Shown in pieces: positions 6,401 to 8,518 of a DNA stretch of 8,518 nt (the stretch's first letter is position 1; every line of letters starts with the position of its first letter). The notes under the pieces were generated by a model. That model did no database searches and was not told where the DNA came from. It was given only the letters and a program-made list of their open reading frames with translations. This DNA is from an uncultured Chitinophagaceae bacterium (GTDB lineage: Bacteria > Bacteroidota > Bacteroidia > Chitinophagales > Chitinophagaceae). The stretch spans positions 1 through 8,518 of the forward strand of contig CAMLEM010000055.1 in assembly GCA_946479005.1 (NCBI GenBank). Reading direction: 5' to 3'. A program made the translations under genes and the position numbers.

Positions 6401-8518
6401 GAAGGACCTTACCGACTCGGTAAATATGATGGCTTCCAACCTTACCAACCAGGTACGCGGTATCGCCAAAGTGGTGACCGCCGTGGCAACCGGTAACCTG
6501 AAACAAAAACTTTCAATTGTATCCCGCGGGGAGGTTGCCCAGCTGATCGATACGATCAATGAAATGATCGATACCCTGGCGGTTTTTGCCGACCAGGTGA
6601 CCAACGTGGCAAGGGAAGTAGGAGTTGAAGGAAGATTGGGAGGGCAGGCCAGTGTACCCGGGGCGGCCGGTATTTGGAAAAACCTGACAGAGAATGTGAA
6701 CCAGCTGGCGGAGAATCTTACCACCCAGGTACGGGCGATCTCCGAAGTAGCGTCAGCTGTAACAAAAGGCGACCTGACGCAGATGATCCGCGTGGATGCC
6801 AAAGGAGAGGTGGAAGAATTGAAAGACACCATCAACCAGATGATCGCGAATTTGAAACAAACCACCCTCCGTAACCAGGAACAGGACTGGCTGAAATCGA
6901 ACCTTGCAAAGTTCACCCAGATGCTGCAGGGGCAGAAGGATCTCAACACGGTGACCCGGAGAATCCTTTCCGAGCTTGCCCAGGTGGTGAATGCGCAGAA
7001 GGGGATGTTCTATATCCTTGAACAGGACGAAGGAGCCGGCAGGAATCAGAAACTGAAATTATTCTCTGCCTATGCCTTCGGTGAAGAAGTAAAGGTTCAG
7101 AAAGAATTTTCGATCGGTGAAGGGCTGGTGGGACAGGTGGCCGTGGATAAGGAAAGGATCCTTCTCACCAATGTACCGAAAGGATATACAAAGATCGGAT
7201 CAGGACTGGGAAAATCTTCTCCGCTGAATGTGATCATCCTTCCTGTGCTTTTTGAAATGGAAGTGAAAGCCGTCATTGAGCTGGCCTCCTTCGATACATT
7301 TGGCCCCACGCACCTCGACTTCCTTAGCCAGCTTACAGAAAGTATCGGTATCGTATTAAACACCATTGAAGCGAATACAAGGACGGAGAGCCTTCTGGTG
7401 CAATCACAGTCCCTGACCGAAGAGTTGAGAAGGACCAACGAAGAGCTCCAGGATAAAGCTCACCTCCTGGTGAAACAGAAGGAAGAAGTGGAACAAAAGA
7501 ACAGGGAGGTGGAAGAGGCCAGGCTATCGCTGGAAGAAAAAGCAGAACAGCTGCAGCTGACCTCCAAGTATAAATCAGAGTTCCTTGCGAATATGTCGCA
7601 CGAATTGCGCACCCCCCTCAATTCATTGCTGATCCTGGCGCAACAACTATACGAGAACCACGATGGAAACCTGAATGAGAAACAGGTGAGCTATGCTAAG
7701 ACGATCCACAGTTGCGGGGATGATCTCATCCAGTTGATCAATGATATCCTCGATCTCTCGAAGATCGAGTCAGGGTATATTTCCACTGATTTCGTCAAGC
7801 TCAGGTTCAACGAGATCACAGCGTTCGTGGAAACCACGTTCAAGCATATTTCCGATAACAAGAACCTGCGGTTCCATATCGAATTGGATGAAAAACTGCC
7901 TCCCAGTCTTGAAACGGATGCCCAGCGTCTCAACCAGATCCTCAAAAACCTGCTTTCAAATGCATTTAAGTTCACTGAGAAAGGAGAGGTGGGGCTACGC
8001 ATTTACGAAGCGGCGAAGGACAGCTGGAAGCCAGGCATTCCGACACTCGACAATGCGGCGAGGGTAGTGGCCTTCGAGATACGGGACACGGGTATCGGAA
8101 TTTCAAAAGACAAGCAGAATATCATCTTTGAGGCTTTCCAGCAGGCAGAGGGTTCTACCAGCCGGAAATATGGAGGAACCGGTCTCGGTCTTTCCATCAG
8201 CCGCGGATTGGCCGACCTCCTGGGTGGTTCCATCGAATTGAAGAGCGAGATCGGGTTCGGAAGCACGTTCACCCTGTACCTCCCGGTGGATTATGTTCCT
8301 TCCCTGATGAAACCGGAAAAGCAGAGTATGCTCAAGGCCAGTGAATACAGGTTGGCGGAGAGCAGCGGTGTGGACCTTCTTCAGGCCGTTCCTACGATCA
8401 AGCTAAACGAGAACAAGGACCTGGAAGCGGTAAGTGAGATCGTCAATGAATCGGGCGACGACCGGAATAACATTACCGGCAGCGACCGCGTGATCCTGGT
8501 GATCGAAGATGACCTGAG
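3432..8518 (+). CDS. Giant poly-HAMP hybrid histidine kinase (group III / Nik1-like), 3' end outside window
   Basis: 1695 codons are present, with no stop before the window edge. The ATG at 3432 is the first possible start because an in-frame TAA lies at 3420-3422. Domains in order: a basic, Lys/Ser/Pro-rich, probably disordered tail (1-66); three divergent HAMP-like segments (about 84-226); ten 92-residue units, each with two HAMP-like halves (227-1146); GAF (about 1170-1313); a Glu/Lys/Gln-rich coiled coil (about 1315-1380); HisKA with H1390 in [10 protein letters not shown]; HATPase_c with N-box NLLSNAFKF (N1510), G1 DTGIGIS (from D1552) and G2 GGTGLGLS (1581-1588). A linker leads to VILVIEDDL at the edge, the first strand and acidic pair (D1693/D1694) of a receiver. 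No signal peptide or membrane segment is visible, so it is cytosolic, as fungal Nik1-type osmosensing kinases are. Here phosphate would pass from H1390 to the receiver. The stimulus and the number of receivers are unknown. Confidence 0.93.
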   Translation, partial: MKKKLKPADKASLPLPAADVLPGVPVAALANGKSHPVKSSSNGKSGSRKKAPSKAISRSPKNGSTGDQFYNLDLRLHDQLDAKELLRVLAEVREGNFTARMPLDKVGLSGKICDTLNQIIGLNEVLMEELEKARNTIGKKGHLNHRVSLPRYARGSWATGVESINTLISDLVHPTIEIAHVISSVAKGNLSQAMPLKIGDHVLQGEFAKIAAEVNDMVKQLNLFSMEVTRVAREVGSEGKLGGQAKVKGVAGVWKDLTDSVNQMAGNLTAQVRNIAEVTTAVAKGDLRKKITVDVQGEILELKNTINTMVDQLNSFSSEVTRVAREVGTEGKLGGQAEVKGVAGTWKDLTDSVNQMASNLTGQVRNIAEVTTAVARGDLSRKITVDVKGEILELKNTINTMVDQLNSFSVEVTRVAREVGSEGKLGGQATVKGIGGVWKDLTDSVNLMAGNLTAQVRNIAEVTTAVAKGDLSRKITVDVKGEILELKDTINTMVDQLNSFASEVTRVALEVGTEGKLGGQAKVQDVGGTWKDLTESVNQMAGNLTAQVRNIAEVTTAVANGDLSKKITVNVAGEILELKNTINTMVDQLNSFASEVTRVALEVGTEGKLGGQARVEGVGGTWKDLTESVNQMAGNLTAQVRNIAEVTTAVAKGDLSRKITVDVKGEILELKNTINTMVDQLNSFGSEVFRVAREVGSEGQLGGQADVPGVEGLWKDLTDSVNKMASNLTSQVRNIAEVTTAVANGDLSRKIEVDVKGEILELKNTINTMVDQLRAFASEVTRVAREVGTEGKLGGQANVPGVGGTWKDLTDSVNQMAGNLTAQVRNIAEVAIAVANGDMSRKITVDVRGEILQLKETLNTMVDQLRAFASEVTRVAREVGSEGKLGGQAFVPGVAGTWKDLTDSVNQMTGNLTSQVRNIAEVTKAVASGDLTKKVTIDVKGEIFDLKNTINTMVDQLNSFAFEVTRVAREVGTEGKLGGQAEVQGVAGTWKDLTDSVNMMASNLTNQVRGIAKVVTAVATGNLKQKLSIVSRGEVAQLIDTINEMIDTLAVFADQVTNVAREVGVEGRLGGQASVPGAAGIWKNLTENVNQLAENLTTQVRAISEVASAVTKGDLTQMIRVDAKGEVEELKDTINQMIANLKQTTLRNQEQDWLKSNLAKFTQMLQGQKDLNTVTRRILSELAQVVNAQKGMFYILEQDEGAGRNQKLKLFSAYAFGEEVKVQKEFSIGEGLVGQVAVDKERILLTNVPKGYTKIGSGLGKSSPLNVIILPVLFEMEVKAVIELASFDTFGPTHLDFLSQLTESIGIVLNTIEANTRTESLLVQSQSLTEELRRTNEELQDKAHLLVKQKEEVEQKNREVEEARLSLEEKAEQLQLTSKYKSEFLANMSHELRTPLNSLLILAQQLYENHDGNLNEKQVSYAKTIHSCGDDLIQLINDILDLSKIESGYISTDFVKLRFNEITAFVETTFKHISDNKNLRFHIELDEKLPPSLETDAQRLNQILKNLLSNAFKFTEKGEVGLRIYEAAKDSWKPGIPTLDNAARVVAFEIRDTGIGISKDKQNIIFEAFQQAEGSTSRKYGGTGLGLSISRGLADLLGGSIELKSEIGFGSTFTLYLPVDYVPSLMKPEKQSMLKASEYRLAESSGVDLLQAVPTIKLNENKDLEAVSEIVNESGDDRNNITGSDRVILVIEDDL
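4110..6869 (+). repeat. Ten tandem 276-bp (92-residue) HAMP-pair units
   Basis: Unit starts, taken at the Glu/Gln codon before V-T-x-V-A, are 4110, 4386, 4662, 4938, 5214, 5490, 5766, 6042, 6318 and 6594. Every step is exactly 276 bp. The first half of each unit carries [10 protein letters not shown], then [20 protein letters not shown] and NLTAQV. The second half carries [39 protein letters not shown]. Each half has the helix-connector-helix pattern of a HAMP domain. Units 1-8 are very similar. The second half of unit 9 and all of unit 10 are clearly divergent (for example [12 protein letters not shown] and [11 protein letters not shown]). Confidence 0.95.
5418..5746 (+). repeat. 53-nt perfectly identical block shared by adjacent units 5 and 6
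   Basis: The 53 nt at 5418-5470 recur without a single difference at 5694-5746, exactly one unit (276 bp) downstream. They encode [18 protein letters not shown] less its last base. Identity includes third codon positions, which other unit pairs do not keep over this length. That points to recent duplication or gene conversion rather than protein-level constraint alone. Confidence 0.85.

Noticed and set aside
4110..6869. Tandem repeat as a CRISPR or satellite-like DNA array
   Set aside because: The 276-bp units are fully coding, in frame and contiguous without spacers. They are protein-domain repeats.
7097..8272. Open frames in other frames over the GAF/kinase part of the giant kinase (7097-7438, 7691-8002 and 8003-8272 minus; 7741-8067 plus)
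   Set aside because: They overlap well-defined GAF, HisKA and HATPase motifs in the main frame and show no domain of their own.

Overview
The window is a dense, entirely cytoplasmic two-component signalling locus. It probably comes from a Bacteroidota chromosome, perhaps the Chitinophagaceae. That assignment rests on gene style rather than a marker gene: stand-alone CheY/Rcp1-like receivers, REC-PAS-kinase and sensorless kinases, a giant HAMP-array hybrid kinase, and start codons mostly preceded by A/T-rich sequence instead of a strong Shine-Dalgarno. No rRNA, tRNA, CRISPR, transposase or integrase is visible.

Layout. Bases 1-108 (+) hold the last 35 codons of an unrecognised protein. Its stop overlaps the 3' end of the leftward kinase pair by 4 bp. 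Two minus-strand genes follow, read right to left: a sensorless histidine kinase (2305-1547), then 2 nt later a REC-PAS-histidine kinase (1544-105), almost certainly one operon. A divergent promoter region (2306-2512) containing nested inverted repeats separates them from a rightward single-domain receiver (2513-2869). That gene overlaps tail-to-tail by 8 bp with a leftward Rcp1-like single-domain receiver (3266-2862). A second divergent region (3267-3431) carries a perfect 10-bp inverted repeat. From 3432 to the window end runs one very large rightward hybrid histidine kinase, of which 1695 codons are present and which is cut off just as its receiver begins.

The most striking object is this large kinase. 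It has a basic, disordered N-terminus, three divergent HAMP-like segments, then ten tandem 92-residue units (276 bp each, no indels, 4110-6869). Each unit is two HAMP-like halves, giving about 23 HAMP-like modules by eye. A GAF domain, coiled coil, HisKA, HATPase and the first residues of a REC domain follow. The overall design matches group III (Nik1/Os-1-type) hybrid kinases, but with a longer and visibly homogenised array. No transmembrane segment is seen in any gene.

How the parts may work together (inference): three kinases and two free receivers, plus one N-terminal and at least one C-terminal attached receiver, sit side by side, and none of the visible genes has a DNA-binding or enzymatic output domain. 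This suggests a multi-kinase phosphorelay in which the small receivers are shuttles or protein-interaction outputs. The final effector would lie outside the window.
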